Shown: positions 43,892 to 54,158, counted from the stretch's first letter. The stretch is 64,000 bases of DNA from an uncultured Lachnospiraceae bacterium (GCA_902779305.1 CACZBD010000015.1:1-64000), one strand, 5' to 3'. Translations and numbers: made by a program. The notes: a model not told the origin generated them from the sequence alone.

Positions 43892-45235
43892 TTAGATCTT
43901 TATCTTTACCCACTTGCCCTGCGTGAAACGGATGGATGAAAACAGGAAGCGGGAGATCTGGTCCGCCAGAACACCAAGCCAGATCCCGACAATGCCGAAT
44001 CCGAGCATATAACCGAACAGATAGGAAACCACCGTTCTGACGATCGTGACCGAGATCGTGGAGGCAAGGGCCGTATAAAACGTATCGCCCGCACCGCGCA
44101 GACATCCCATATAAACCACCTGGATCACCTGGAACAACACCACAAAGATGATCACGTGCATAATGGTTACGCCGATCTCAACGATATGGGCTTCCCTGAA
44201 GTAAAGACCCATCATCCATCTTGCGCCGAAGAAATAAACGGCCGCGAGAAACAGCGCGATCAAAAGCCCGTACAGTCTGCAGATGCCGCCATACCGTTTG
44301 GCGCGCTCCTCATTTCCCTCACCGAGGCTTCTGCCGATCAGGGCAACCGCCGCTGCCTGCAGTCCGTCTCCGAAAGAAAACGTCAGTCCCATGATGTTCA
44401 TGCCGACCTGGTGCGCCGCCATCGCATCCGTTCCCTGTTTTGCCGCCATGATAGCGGTTAACATAAATCCGATCCTCATCAGGACCTGCTCGAAAAATAC
44501 CGAGTAGCCGACCCGGATCAGCTGTTTCGCGCAAAGAAATGCAGGCTTGATCTTTGATGCGATGATATAGGGAATGCTGACAAAAAAGTCCTTCCTGCAG
44601 ACAGATACGATGCTCATGATACAGGCAACCACCGTGCCGAGTACCGTCGCGATCGCTGCACCATAAATTCCAAGAGCGGGAAATCCGAGATGTCCGCCGA
44701 TCAGCAGATAGTTGAAAATAATGTTGACCGTGTTGCTTGTGATATTCGTGATCATCGTGATCCGGGTATAACCGGCCCCGCGCTGCGCACTGTTGATGAC
44801 CATCTGCACGCAGGAAAAGATCATGCCGCCCATGATGATCCTGAAATAGATCACGGCCGCCTCATGCGTATCTGCCGTGGATCCGCACAGCCTCAGGATC
44901 CCGTTCGCCGTGGTCACAAACAAAACAGAAAAGACTACCGCCATCACGATCGCTAGAACGATCGCCGTCAGCATGATCCTGTTCGCATCATCCCGCTTTC
45001 CTTCGCCAAGCCGCCTTGCGACAAGCGCCGATACCGCGACATTTAAGGCAAAGAAAAACGCAAATCCCAGAAACTTCGGTTGTGTGGTCAACCCGACGGC
45101 TGCCACCGCATAGGCTCCCATCGAACTCACCATCAGAGAGTCGATCAGGCCGGCAAATGCGACGAAAAAGGATTCGATCACTGCCGGCCAGGCCATATTC
45201 AATGTCGTTAACAGTTCCTTCTTCTCATACCGCAT
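43892..45235 (-). CDS. MATE-family multidrug/cation efflux transporter
   Basis: 447 residues with about twelve membrane helices in two homologous halves. The opening segment WPAVIESFFVAFAGLIDSLMVSSMGAYA-type is typical of NorM/DinF-like MATE proteins. It probably exports cationic compounds using a sodium or proton gradient; the substrate is unknown. Its ATG follows directly after the TAA of the kinase-like gene (TAA-ATG), so translation is probably coupled. Confidence 0.93.
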   Translation of the reverse strand: MRYEKKELLTTLNMAWPAVIESFFVAFAGLIDSLMVSSMGAYAVAAVGLTTQPKFLGFAFFFALNVAVSALVARRLGEGKRDDANRIMLTAIVLAIVMAVVFSVLFVTTANGILRLCGSTADTHEAAVIYFRIIMGGMIFSCVQMVINSAQRGAGYTRITMITNITSNTVNIIFNYLLIGGHLGFPALGIYGAAIATVLGTVVACIMSIVSVCRKDFFVSIPYIIASKIKPAFLCAKQLIRVGYSVFFEQVLMRIGFMLTAIMAAKQGTDAMAAHQVGMNIMGLTFSFGDGLQAAAVALIGRSLGEGNEERAKRYGGICRLYGLLIALFLAAVYFFGARWMMGLYFREAHIVEIGVTIMHVIIFVVLFQVIQVVYMGCLRGAGDTFYTALASTISVTIVRTVVSYLFGYMLGFGIVGIWLGVLADQISRFLFSSIRFTQGKWVKIKI

Positions 45236-45820
45236 TTATTCTCTTGCCATTTCCAAAAGGATCTTCACGCATTGTTCGATCCCGAGTCTTCCCGTATCCA
45301 GACAGACATCATAATATTCCGCGCTGCCAAATTCCGTGTTCGTATAGTAGGAACAGTATTTCTTACGTTTCTTGTCGATATTCTCGACCTGCTCGGCCAG
45401 TTTCTCCGGTGTGGTGCCTTCCACCTGTTCCTGCATCCTTCTGATCCGCCACTTACGGTTCGCGTGCAGAAACACATGAAGGGTGTGATCATATTCTTTT
45501 AAGATCGAATTGGCGTTTCTGCCGACGATCACACAGTTTCCGGCTTCTCCGATCCGTTTGATGACTTTGCTCTGCGCATCAAACAGTTTTTCGGAAAGCG
45601 GTCTGTTGTAAAAATCAAACAGGCTTTGCGCAAACCCGAAATTTGCGGGGACCATCTCGTCCCATTTATCCGCATGTTCCACGTCGATATTGGCTTCTTT
45701 GGCAACATTTAAAATGATGGATTTGTCATAATACTCAAATCCGAGTTCTTCTGCCAGTTTTTTTCCGATCTCGCCGCCACCGGCTCCGTATTCCCGGCTG
45801 ATCGTAATGATTTTTTTCAT
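45236..45820 (-). CDS. Cytidylate kinase-like family protein
   Basis: 194 residues. The N-terminus ITISREYGAGGGEIGKKLAE resembles a P-loop of the Cmk-like family (PF13189), and VIVGRNAN, VFLHANRKWRIRRM and YCSYYTNTEFG follow the family pattern. Members are widespread in Clostridia, often beside transporters, and their substrate is not established; true CMP kinase activity should not be assumed. It is translationally coupled to the MATE gene. Confidence 0.88.
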   Translation of the reverse strand: MKKIITISREYGAGGGEIGKKLAEELGFEYYDKSIILNVAKEANIDVEHADKWDEMVPANFGFAQSLFDFYNRPLSEKLFDAQSKVIKRIGEAGNCVIVGRNANSILKEYDHTLHVFLHANRKWRIRRMQEQVEGTTPEKLAEQVENIDKKRKKYCSYYTNTEFGSAEYYDVCLDTGRLGIEQCVKILLEMARE

Positions 45821-45846
45821 TTTTTCACCTGTTTAGTTAACATAAC

Positions 45847-46587
45847 TCATAGAACCTTGTTCAGGAAATCGATGGTTCTTGCTTCCTTCGGATGATTTAG
45901 GATCTCATCCGGCGTTCCCTCTTCGACCAGATAGCCGCCGTCCATGAACAGGATCCTGTCGGCAACTTCTCTCGCAAAGCCGATCTCATGCGTCACGACA
46001 ACCATTGTCATGCCTTCCGCAGCAAGCTCTTTCATGACTGCAAGGACTTCCCCGACCATTTCCGGATCAAGCGCCGAGGTCGGTTCATCAAACAACATGA
46101 TATCCGGATTCATTGCAAGGGCTCTCGCAATGGCCACGCGCTGCTTCTGTCCGCCGGATAACTGCGAAGGATAGGCATCCGCTTTATCCGCCAGCCCGAC
46201 ACGGTTTAACAGATCGTATGCCTTCTGCTCCGCCGCCTGCTTATCCATGACTTTCAGCTGTACGGGAGCAAGCATGACGTTCTGCAAAACATTTTTATTT
46301 TGAAACAGGTTAAAGTGCTGGAAGACCATGCCGATATTCTCGCGGACCTTATTGATATCCACATGACGCTCCGTGATCTTTTGTCCGTCGATCAGGATCT
46401 CGCCGCCGCTGACTGTTTCAAGCTGGTTCAAGCACCTTAAAAATGTCGATTTTCCGCTTCCTGACGGTCCCAAAAGGACCACAACTTCACCCTCAAGGAT
46501 CTCCACACTCATATCCTTGATGACTTCCAGCTTGCCGAAGCTTTTTTTCAGATGATCCACCCGGACCATGATTTTTCTATCTGCCAA
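45847..46587 (-). CDS. Polar amino acid ABC transporter, ATPase
   Basis: 246 residues, GlnQ-type. Walker A is [15 protein letters not shown], the signature is [15 protein letters not shown], Walker B is [14 protein letters not shown], and the H-loop is [10 protein letters not shown]. The likely start is TTG at 46587 with a perfect AGGAGG seven bases upstream, inside the end of the permease gene; the next ATG (46569) has no ribosome site. It powers the permease encoded upstream. The exact amino acid is unknown. Confidence 0.95.
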   Translation of the reverse strand: MADRKIMVRVDHLKKSFGKLEVIKDMSVEILEGEVVVLLGPSGSGKSTFLRCLNQLETVSGGEILIDGQKITERHVDINKVRENIGMVFQHFNLFQNKNVLQNVMLAPVQLKVMDKQAAEQKAYDLLNRVGLADKADAYPSQLSGGQKQRVAIARALAMNPDIMLFDEPTSALDPEMVGEVLAVMKELAAEGMTMVVVTHEIGFAREVADRILFMDGGYLVEEGTPDEILNHPKEARTIDFLNKVL

Positions 46588-47245
46588 CGTTCAGCCTCCT
46601 CTCAAGCCGTTTGGATGCCTTGGAAAGGGATACGATCACGATCAGATACATCACACCGACGATCGCCCAGGTTTCCAGACTTTTGAACGTATTCCCCATG
46701 ATCGTCTTCCCCACATTGGTCAGTTCCGGGAAGCCGATGATCGAAAGGATCGAGGTATCCTTCAATGTAATGATGAACTGATTGATGATCGAAGGGATCA
46801 TCGTTTTGATCGCCTGCGGCAGGACGATATGCCGCATGCCCATGCCGTAAGTAAGTCCCAGGCTTCTGGCTGCCTCCATCTGTCCCTTGTCAACGCTTTC
46901 GATCCCGGCGCGGATGATCTCTGCCATGTAAGCGCCGCAGTTCATGGAAAGCGCGATCACGCCGGCCTGCAGTGCGCTGAGCCTGAAATTCGCAAAGCCT
47001 GCAGCCTGCACGCCTGCCGGTACACCAAAATAGATAAAATAAGCCAGAACGATCAGCGGCACACCCCTGACCGCATCCACGTACACCGTGCCGATCACGT
47101 TCAGCCAGCGTGTTTTAGCGACGTTACAGAGCGCAAAGATCAAGCCGATCACCATGGCAAAGCACAGTGAGATCAGGCAGAGTTCGATCGTCTTGCCCAT
47201 GGCAGCGATCAGCATGATTCCGTATGATTTTAATATGGACAGCAT
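46577..47245 (-). CDS. Polar amino acid ABC transporter, permease
   Basis: 222 residues with about five membrane helices and the His/Glu/Gln-type permease signature [31 protein letters not shown], including the EAA loop that contacts the ATPase. GGAG six bases before ATG 47245 fixes the start. It overlaps the ATPase gene by 11 bases. A terminator lies between it and the binding-protein gene, which should lower its expression relative to the binding protein. Confidence 0.94.
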   Translation of the reverse strand: MLSILKSYGIMLIAAMGKTIELCLISLCFAMVIGLIFALCNVAKTRWLNVIGTVYVDAVRGVPLIVLAYFIYFGVPAGVQAAGFANFRLSALQAGVIALSMNCGAYMAEIIRAGIESVDKGQMEAARSLGLTYGMGMRHIVLPQAIKTMIPSIINQFIITLKDTSILSIIGFPELTNVGKTIMGNTFKSLETWAIVGVMYLIVIVSLSKASKRLERRLNVGR

Positions 47246-47290
47246 GTTCTTCTCCTGTTCATCCTTCTTAGGCAGACTACCTGTTCCGTA

Positions 47291-47318
47291 AAATAAGAAA
47301 GGGCGTGTTGCCACGCCC
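47291..47318 (-). terminator. Intra-operon terminator between binding protein and permease
   Basis: GGGCGTG (47301-47307) and CACGCCC (47312-47318) form a perfect 7-bp stem with a 4-nt loop, followed on the minus strand by TTTCTTATTTT. Partial termination here would favour the binding protein over the membrane parts. Confidence 0.8.
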
Positions 47319-47339
47319 TATCATATCAGTTTTTTGCTC

Positions 47340-48095
47340 TTACTTCAAATACTTATCCAAAATCTCCTGATATTTTCCGTTTGCCTTAATGTTGGCAAGA
47401 CCGGCATTGAACATATCCAGCAGTTCCTTGCTGCCGTCGTTCATGATGGCGAACCCGTAAGGTGCGGCTTCCGATTCCATCCCTTCGGGGATCTTAAGGT
47501 CAAGACCGCCTTCTTTGATGGATGCAGCCATGATCGGTGTATCTTCCACACAGGCTGCCGAATTCCCCATGATCACGTCCTGATACATGGTCGGGGAATC
47601 TTCGAATACCGTTACGGTAAAGCCGTAGGTATCTTTGATCGAATTGGCAAAATCAGCGCCGGCCGTTGCGTTTTTCACCGCCACGTTCTTGCCTGCAAGA
47701 TCCGCAAAACTGCTGATGTCGGAATCTTTGCTTACGACAAAGGTCTGTGTGGCGTCAAAGTAACCGTCGGAGAACTGCCAGCCGTTATCGATCCTTTCCT
47801 GTGTGATGGTCGCGCCGGCGATCATCCCGTCAGCCTGTCCAGACTGGATCGCTGCGATCGCCGCATCCCAGCCGAGAGACTGCAGTTCATACTGGAACCC
47901 CTGGTCTTCCGCAATGGCTGCCAGAATGTCCACATCAATGCCCACGAACTCATTCTTGTCGTTGGTGTACTCGAACGGCTTGAACACGGTGTCCGTTGCA
48001 ATGATCCATTTTTTGCCGCCGCCTGCGCTTTGTCCGCAGCCTGCAAGCGACAGTGTCATCGCCGCTACCAGCAGCAGTGCCAAAATCTTTTTCAT
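47340..48095 (-). CDS. Polar amino acid ABC transporter, substrate-binding lipoprotein
   Basis: 251 residues, SBP_bac_3 family. A lipoprotein signal (MKKILALLLVAAMTLSLAGC) gives Cys20 as the anchor. Family motifs are ATDTVFKPFEYTNDKNEFVGIDVDI-like, DGMIAGATITQERI and VAVKNATAGADFA. AGGAGG eight bases before ATG 48095 is ideal. It starts 35 bases after the stop of a giant surface protein, with no terminator visible, so some co-transcription is possible. Confidence 0.95.
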   Translation of the reverse strand: MKKILALLLVAAMTLSLAGCGQSAGGGKKWIIATDTVFKPFEYTNDKNEFVGIDVDILAAIAEDQGFQYELQSLGWDAAIAAIQSGQADGMIAGATITQERIDNGWQFSDGYFDATQTFVVSKDSDISSFADLAGKNVAVKNATAGADFANSIKDTYGFTVTVFEDSPTMYQDVIMGNSAACVEDTPIMAASIKEGGLDLKIPEGMESEAAPYGFAIMNDGSKELLDMFNAGLANIKANGKYQEILDKYLK

Positions 48096-48130
48096 CCTTT
48101 TTCCTCCTATGTATCTTTTATGATTTGCTA

Positions 48131-51100
48131 TTATTTCAAAACTGTAACTTTATAATTGATGATTGTACCTTTTAAGTTATCCGGCTGGTTTTCGTAACGG
48201 ATCTCAATCGGCAAAGTGTAGGTGTTTCCTGCGACCAACATAGCCGGTTGTTCCAACGCTACCGTTATTTTCGCGCAAGGAATCTTCCTATTGTTCTCAT
48301 CCAGGACATATCTTCCGTTGATATTTCGCATATAAATCGGCACGTCTTCTCCTGTGACCGGATCAGTCTCCCACTGTTCGACAGACTTCACATAGAAAGC
48401 CCTGCGGATACCGGCATTTGCTGAATCCGGAATTTTGGTCACTTTCTGATTTCCGACGGTATCATGTGGATCAAATACATAGGTATCCGGATCTTCAGGA
48501 TCCTCATCCTCCTGTATCGCATCGGCAAATACTGCTGTATGATAATTTGTCTTTCCAACATAGAATGTAAATACTCTCTGCTCAGCTGACCATCCGGCAT
48601 ACATATTACAACTTTCTCCAACCTGCTTCAGCTTCGGCAATACCACTTTCGGTGTCACTTTCAGCTTGATCGGGATCTGTTCATAATAATCTGCAGCCGT
48701 TTCATCTTCTATTCCCTTCTCAGGAATATGATAATACAAATACAGCGTGTAATCCTTGCCGTTTTCCAAAGCAGGAATATCGTTTTCATCATCGCCCATA
48801 ATTGTATCAGGATTCAGCGTAATGGTGATCGTCTTCTTTTTCGGATCACAAACGGCCAAAAAGTGCGGCGAGTAAGCTTTCCCATCTCCGTCCTTACAGG
48901 TCGATGTTGCCTTCGGATAGAGTTCTGCAAGTTTTACATGATCTACCGTACCGTGCAGGTTCTTCATCGTTTCGTTGTATACGATCTTATAACCCGGTAC
49001 ATCCGACTTTATATCAGGGTCGGGGTCCTGATCATCCGGAATGATCTGATTCAGATGGCCATTTGGTGTCAACGCAAGCGTTTCAAATCTGTCATGACAG
49101 GCAATCCTGATCCTAATCGGCTTTTCATTCTCAATTCCTTCATCTCCTTCATTTGCTTTATATTTCAACCCGTATAAATAGTAATCATAGTTGAATGCAT
49201 CCGGGTGTGCCCGCAGAAGTTTTACGCCGATTCTTGTTGTCGGAACCATTTCCGGGGTCTCACCTTCGTCAGCAATGTTCTCTTCGATCACGAATATTTT
49301 AAGGGAATTCCTCCAATCGCCCTCTGCACTAAATGTAGCATTTCCATCATCATCAGTAATTATCCTATTCCTATCATCCCGGTTAAGCGTATCCCCCTGC
49401 CAACCAGCCGGCAAGTCTTTAGTGATCGCTACCAGATGAATGTCCTCAGCATCAAGGAGATATTCTTTGGGCATATTCTTAACAGATGTTTCTGCCTCTG
49501 CAATCTCTCCTTTATCATCAGCTATATTTGGATAACGCGTGTTCAGCGTAAAGGTTGACGGCTTCAGCGACAATACCGGCCGCGTTTTTATGACTCTGAC
49601 CGTAAACCTGATCGTTTTCATTTCAAACTCTGTACCGTCTTCGCCGTATTTAGCCAAAGGCGTAGTCTTAAAAACATAACTTCCGGGACGAGTGAAACCC
49701 GCCGGAACCGAAACTTTGATCACCGGTTCCTCCTTTTTTGTGGCGTCCCATGAAAGATCAATTAATTCTGCAGCGTTTTTGATCACATCCTCCTTACCGG
49801 CCGGACCTGCATATATAAATTCCGAATCATCAGACCAAAGGGTTCCGACAAGGCTGTATTTGACTTTGATCGTTGCATACTGGCTCGGCATATGAAGGTT
49901 CACGGTTGCAGTTGAGGGCGTACAGGTCGCCGTTGCCATGTTCTTGGTTGAAAGGATGGTAAAATCAAATGACATCGGCTTGCGCCAGTCCTTCATCTGA
50001 AGCAGGAACCGTTCCTTTCCGTCTCTGGCATATCCGCCGGCACCGAGTTCAATGTAATCTTTATATATCGGATTACCATTCTTGTCCTTAACCTGCTTAC
50101 CATTATCATCCAATTCATATTCACGCGGAAGTTGAACCGGATCACTAAAGAAACTCATCGGTTTTGTATTGAGTTCATCAAGTCTTAACCCGTCATCAGA
50201 AATCAAGGATGTGACGTCGTCTTCCTTATACAGATCAACAGCCGCATTGCGAGCATCTGCATCCTTGATATAAACTTTGTATTTCGGATCTACACTCCGC
50301 CTGCTGTCGGCTGTAACCCTTGTTCTCGAAAGAACATAATTGGGGAATTTATAAGTACAAGGGATTGTGATCGGCAAAACGATCGGTTCATTGTATCCCT
50401 TGAATTTGATGGAAACATAACCCTTCGATACAATTCTTCCGTCCGCTCCCTTCATAAAATCACTGTCTTCAATAATATCAGGATTGACTCTGATCCTAAA
50501 TCCAATATGATTGGACTTCGTATCACGGATCGGTACAGGTTCAAAAACAAAATTAGATGCAAACTTATCAGGTACTTCCTTCTCTCCCTTCCCCTGTTTG
50601 AACTTATAGTTTGCCTCCGAGATCAGTTCAAGATTCTCCATTTCAAGCACAGGGTTATTGATGTTCTTAACATTATGATAAACGGTAACGAAATTGGTCT
50701 CATCAATCTTGGTATTATTACTGTTATATAACAGGTTAATCTTCCCAGTGTATGTAAGGTTCGCCTTCGGTTTCTGGTAAAAAACTTCAACCGAACTGAT
50801 AGGCATATGGAAAGTGGTGATAGTCGTCATATCCATCGTCCCATCTTCACCGATTCTGCCCTGCCGTCCTTCCACGTACAGCATGGTATCCCCGGAGAAA
50901 GTCGTTTTCCCGCCTTCCTTCAGATTCAGCAGTTTCGGATCCGCAGAAAGAGATATCCCGCATACTTTACCAAGTCCGTCATACTGATAAGAGGCATGGA
51001 TAGCGGGTTTATAGGAGTAAATCGGAACACCTCTCACTATACGTGTTGTGTGAACCTCCAATCCGCCTTCTTTATAAAAATCATAATTATATACGTTCTC

Positions 51101-53608
51101 ATAATTCAGATCCGTCCCTCCCTGGAGGTGTGCATTGATCTGAACTATCTTATCTTTCATTCTTGGAGTGGAATTAATGACACGGATAATAAATCCGGTC
51201 AAAATCACGGTTCCGTCATCATTTTTGTATCTCACGTAAACAATACTTTCACCGTAAGTTCCTTTTTTGATCGTGATCTTATTTTCATTCAGACTGGATT
51301 TGGCAGTTTCCACCGTCACCATTTTTGTGTCTCTGGGAATCCATTCCGTATTGACATATATTTCTTTTGCTGCGGTCGGATCCGGTTCTGCTTCCGGATC
51401 AGGATCCGGAAGATCATGTGCCTCATCCAGATGATACGCGCAAACATGCGGCACAAAAGTATGGTCTGCCACAGCAATCTTGTTCATGTTAAATTCGACA
51501 ACATAATACTTGGGGTTTGCGTACGGGTTAGCTCCTGTCGGATCCGGTTCTATGATCGTCCCATCCTTGATCGTGTTCTCGTCCATGTTTGCAAGAAAAT
51601 ACTCATCAAAACGCAGTGCGTCAACTGAAATGTTTTCTCCGACCGAAACCGTGATTACGATCTTTTTCGCCTTCTCGGTAGGAGAAGCCAGCGAAATGAT
51701 CGCAGTACCTTTCTTCAAACCTGTAATCACACCGAATTGGGAAATCGTTGCAACTTCTTTGTCCGAAGTACTCAGATCAAAATTCCATAGTCCGATCTCC
51801 GTTCCGGAAACATCCACGACAATTTTAGCGGAACCTCCGGCTGTCGGGAATGTCAGTGTATTGGAATCGGGTTCCCCGGCAGTAGAAGGTACAAACTTCC
51901 ACCCCAGTTTACCATTGAGAATATTCTTTGCAGTATCATACTTCGCATCGATTGTTGCACCGGTCGACGGATCGCACGCCGGCATGATAAATCTGTAAAT
52001 CTGCCTCTGGGAATTAGACTTGATCAATTCAGGATAGACATAAGTATCCGAATTGTTCTTCTTATATTTGATCTTGATATTTGTAAAGGAATATCCTTTC
52101 GTCGGGACAACTGTTAAGAGCACTTCAGCACCTTCCGGCGCCTTCTTGAGAGACGGAGTGATCGTGCCCCCCTGATTCGAGATCGCTCTGATCTCATACT
52201 GGATGGCAAGAGATTTAAACTGATAGCCTTTGGAAGCGGCATAATCCCTAACGGTTGCTTCTTCACTCTCATATCCATACATAGTCGCCTTAGCATCGCT
52301 GCGTCCGGGAAATGCATTTTCATCAAATTCGATCACGCCATCAGGAGTATGGAAATAAATGTTAAGCAATTTCGCCTCGCATCCGTTAAAAGCTTTATTT
52401 CCAATACTTCTGATGTTGCATGCCAGCTCGATCTTCTGCAACGCAATACATCCGCTGAATGCTTCCGAGCCAACGGATTCTATCTGGTTATCATCAGCAA
52501 GAAGATCCGTAAACGTTACATTGGAAAGATAAGAGCAGTTCTTAAACATCCCAAAGGAGATCGCTGTTAAATTCTTGGGAAGGTTGACTTCCGTAAGCTT
52601 TACATTGTCGGAAAAAGCGGTATCTCCGATCGTTGTCAGTAGATTCAGTTCCCCAATCCGAAGTGTCGTTAGTGCACAACCGCTAAAAGCGTTCTCTCCG
52701 ATCGAAGTAAGATCCGCTGACCAATTCACGCTTCCAAGGGCAGTACAGTTTTGGAAAGCACCTTCTTCAATTATCGTTGCGGCCGAAAGATCCACAGAAG
52801 AAAGAGACGTACAACCGCGAAAAGCATTCTGTGCGATCGTTTCGACACTGTCAAGATCGATCTGTTTCAGGTTTGTACATCCGTCAAATGCATTCTGTTC
52901 GATCACAAGCGGCGTATCATCTAAATCTTCCTCAAAGGCGATCATGGCAACATTGCTGTTCTTGAATGCGCCTGCTTTGATCGTTGCTAAATCGCCGTCA
53001 GAAAAATAAATATTCTTAACGTTTCTGGCAAGCTGGTTTTTATCTGCATCTTCGTAATCAGAAAGGTTAAATACGCCAACAGGAATTTCTGTTACACCCG
53101 GCGGAAGCAGAATGGTTTCCGGCATTGGTGTATCAAGCTTCCATTCCACTCCGTCAAAGCCCGGTGTCGGTTCGGACGGCTTTACGCCAAGCAGTTCCTC
53201 GTCCTCTGTGGTCTCTTCAGCTTCTTCCGGTTCTTCAACCAATTCAGTTTCTTCTGTTTCTTCTGCCTCTTCGGTTTCCTCCGGTTCCTCTTCCACAGGT
53301 TCTTCTACCGTCTCGGTGACTTCAGGTTCTTCCTGAACCGAAGTCTCCTCGATCGTAGTCTCATCCTTTGCAGGCTGTTCTGTCTCAGCTGCTCCAGCAT
53401 CCTGTCCTGCTGAAGCATTCGGATCTTCTGCAACGGTTTCCGCCGCCTGTTCGGATCCTAAAGAAACAGGTTCTTCCTGCTCTACGGATATCGTCAGATT
53501 GTCTGCCTGACCATTTGCTTCCTGTGCGCCTACTACCGTCGTAAACGCACCGGATGTCATGATCATTGCCAGACAAAGCAGTGTTGCCAACATTCTTCTG
53601 ATTCTCAT
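48131..53608 (-). CDS. Giant secreted BspA-type LRR protein with many beta-rich domains
   Basis: 1825 residues from ATG 53608 (GGAGG five bases upstream). The signal peptide (LATLLCLAMIMTSGAFTTVV) is followed by a Glu/Thr-rich linker (about 70-150) and BspA-type LRR_5 repeats to about 435 (IEQNAFDGCTNLKQIDL). Then comes an InlB B-like fold, a Big_2-like Ig domain (TVSVGENISVDA region), and over 1100 residues of beta-rich segments I cannot name. It lacks the GKGNY repeats of the other giants and any enzyme motif. It has no LPXTG or membrane tail. An adhesin or scaffold role is likely but unproven. Two tandem TATGTAAAC motifs overlap its promoter. Confidence 0.82.
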   Translation of the reverse strand: MRIRRMLATLLCLAMIMTSGAFTTVVGAQEANGQADNLTISVEQEEPVSLGSEQAAETVAEDPNASAGQDAGAAETEQPAKDETTIEETSVQEEPEVTETVEEPVEEEPEETEEAEETEETELVEEPEEAEETTEDEELLGVKPSEPTPGFDGVEWKLDTPMPETILLPPGVTEIPVGVFNLSDYEDADKNQLARNVKNIYFSDGDLATIKAGAFKNSNVAMIAFEEDLDDTPLVIEQNAFDGCTNLKQIDLDSVETIAQNAFRGCTSLSSVDLSAATIIEEGAFQNCTALGSVNWSADLTSIGENAFSGCALTTLRIGELNLLTTIGDTAFSDNVKLTEVNLPKNLTAISFGMFKNCSYLSNVTFTDLLADDNQIESVGSEAFSGCIALQKIELACNIRSIGNKAFNGCEAKLLNIYFHTPDGVIEFDENAFPGRSDAKATMYGYESEEATVRDYAASKGYQFKSLAIQYEIRAISNQGGTITPSLKKAPEGAEVLLTVVPTKGYSFTNIKIKYKKNNSDTYVYPELIKSNSQRQIYRFIMPACDPSTGATIDAKYDTAKNILNGKLGWKFVPSTAGEPDSNTLTFPTAGGSAKIVVDVSGTEIGLWNFDLSTSDKEVATISQFGVITGLKKGTAIISLASPTEKAKKIVITVSVGENISVDALRFDEYFLANMDENTIKDGTIIEPDPTGANPYANPKYYVVEFNMNKIAVADHTFVPHVCAYHLDEAHDLPDPDPEAEPDPTAAKEIYVNTEWIPRDTKMVTVETAKSSLNENKITIKKGTYGESIVYVRYKNDDGTVILTGFIIRVINSTPRMKDKIVQINAHLQGGTDLNYENVYNYDFYKEGGLEVHTTRIVRGVPIYSYKPAIHASYQYDGLGKVCGISLSADPKLLNLKEGGKTTFSGDTMLYVEGRQGRIGEDGTMDMTTITTFHMPISSVEVFYQKPKANLTYTGKINLLYNSNNTKIDETNFVTVYHNVKNINNPVLEMENLELISEANYKFKQGKGEKEVPDKFASNFVFEPVPIRDTKSNHIGFRIRVNPDIIEDSDFMKGADGRIVSKGYVSIKFKGYNEPIVLPITIPCTYKFPNYVLSRTRVTADSRRSVDPKYKVYIKDADARNAAVDLYKEDDVTSLISDDGLRLDELNTKPMSFFSDPVQLPREYELDDNGKQVKDKNGNPIYKDYIELGAGGYARDGKERFLLQMKDWRKPMSFDFTILSTKNMATATCTPSTATVNLHMPSQYATIKVKYSLVGTLWSDDSEFIYAGPAGKEDVIKNAAELIDLSWDATKKEEPVIKVSVPAGFTRPGSYVFKTTPLAKYGEDGTEFEMKTIRFTVRVIKTRPVLSLKPSTFTLNTRYPNIADDKGEIAEAETSVKNMPKEYLLDAEDIHLVAITKDLPAGWQGDTLNRDDRNRIITDDDGNATFSAEGDWRNSLKIFVIEENIADEGETPEMVPTTRIGVKLLRAHPDAFNYDYYLYGLKYKANEGDEGIENEKPIRIRIACHDRFETLALTPNGHLNQIIPDDQDPDPDIKSDVPGYKIVYNETMKNLHGTVDHVKLAELYPKATSTCKDGDGKAYSPHFLAVCDPKKKTITITLNPDTIMGDDENDIPALENGKDYTLYLYYHIPEKGIEDETAADYYEQIPIKLKVTPKVVLPKLKQVGESCNMYAGWSAEQRVFTFYVGKTNYHTAVFADAIQEDEDPEDPDTYVFDPHDTVGNQKVTKIPDSANAGIRRAFYVKSVEQWETDPVTGEDVPIYMRNINGRYVLDENNRKIPCAKITVALEQPAMLVAGNTYTLPIEIRYENQPDNLKGTIINYKVTVLK

Positions 53609-53681
53609 AAGTACCTCCATTTTTAAAAAATCACCATGGTTTCCGATCTTTTGTGGATATTTTCCACAGACAATTTGAATT

Positions 53682-53710
53682 ATTTTACCATATTTTCAAT
53701 AATATGTAAA
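53682..53710 (-). promoter_or_regulatory. Promoter of the giant LRR protein gene
   Basis: TTTACA (53705-53710), a 17-nt spacer and TAAAAT (53682-53687), about 75 bases before the start codon. The -35 box lies inside one TATGTAAAC motif copy. Confidence 0.55.
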
Positions 53711-53731
53711 CTATCATATTGCTATGTAAAC
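53703..53731. repeat. Tandem TATGTAAAC direct repeat at a promoter
   Basis: Copies at 53703-53711 and 53723-53731 in the same orientation, 20 bases apart, about two helix turns. One overlaps the -35 box and the other lies just upstream, the geometry expected of an operator. Confidence 0.4.
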
Positions 53732-53849
53732 CACCTCAAATCACTCATTTCCAAGAAGACCGGATGCATACTAATATATATCGTCAGGTCATAGCGGAAT
53801 GATAATAGAGATGTCCATGTCAGGCTCAAGCATTTGCCTCTTCTTGCTA

Positions 53850-53892
53850 TAAAAAAATCCCCGAAAACCCTGTAAAATCAAGGCTTTCGGGG
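53850..53892 (-). terminator. Terminator of the tRNA-Val/tRNA-Met operon
   Basis: On the minus strand CCCCGAAAGCC pairs with GGGTTTTCGGGG, followed by ATTTTTTT. It begins directly after the tRNA-Met gene. Confidence 0.8.
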
Positions 53893-53895
53893 GGA

Positions 53896-53969
53896 TAGCG
53901 AGAGAGAGACTTGAACTCTCAACCTCCCGGGTATGAACCGGACGCTCTAGCCAGTTGAGCCATCTCGCC
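53896..53969 (-). tRNA. tRNA-Met (anticodon CAT)
   Basis: A 74-nt cloverleaf. The acceptor stem is GGCGAGA/TCTCGCT with a G-T first pair. The anticodon stem TCCGG/CCGGG encloses TTCATAC, giving CAT. The T arm contains AGTTCAAGTCT. The first pair is not the C-A mismatch of initiator tRNA, so elongator Met is most likely; tRNA-Ile2 with a modified CAT cannot be excluded by eye. Confidence 0.9.
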
Positions 53970-53976
53970 ATTTGTG

Positions 53977-54080
53977 CAACATCCGAAGGATGTTGTGCCC
54001 GGTAAGCGCATGGCGCTTACAAAATCTGCACAACATCTGCTGTGCAGATGTCGCCTTCGCTGCATCGTTTCACGATACAG
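53977..54080. repeat. Array of perfect short-loop hairpins between two tRNA genes
   Basis: Four stems in about 105 bases: CAACATCC-GAA-GGATGTTG (53977-53995), GTAAGCGC-ATG-GCGCTTAC (54002-54020), ACATCTGC-TGT-GCAGATGT (54033-54051), and CTGCATCGT-TTC-ACGATACAG (54060-54080, one mismatch). All have 8- or 9-bp stems and 3-nt loops, without T-runs. They may be processing or stability signals in the tRNA precursor. Confidence 0.65.
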
Positions 54081-54085
54081 CTATA

Positions 54086-54158
54086 TGGGACCTATAGGGC
54101 TCGAACCTATGACCCTCTGCTTGTAAGGCAGATGCTCTCCCAGCTGAGCTAAGATCCC
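54086..54158 (-). tRNA. tRNA-Val (anticodon TAC)
   Basis: A 73-nt cloverleaf with acceptor stem GGGATCT/AGGTCCC including a wobble pair. The anticodon stem TCTGC/GCAGA encloses CTTACAA, giving TAC. The T arm contains GGTTCGAGCCC. CCA is not encoded. It is first in a two-tRNA operon. Confidence 0.95.

Noticed and set aside
42462..44105. Longer cysS with 77 extra N-terminal residues
   Set aside because: The extension lies inside the MATE gene, has no ribosome site and a non-conserved sequence; the ATG at 43874 has an ideal GGGAGGAG.
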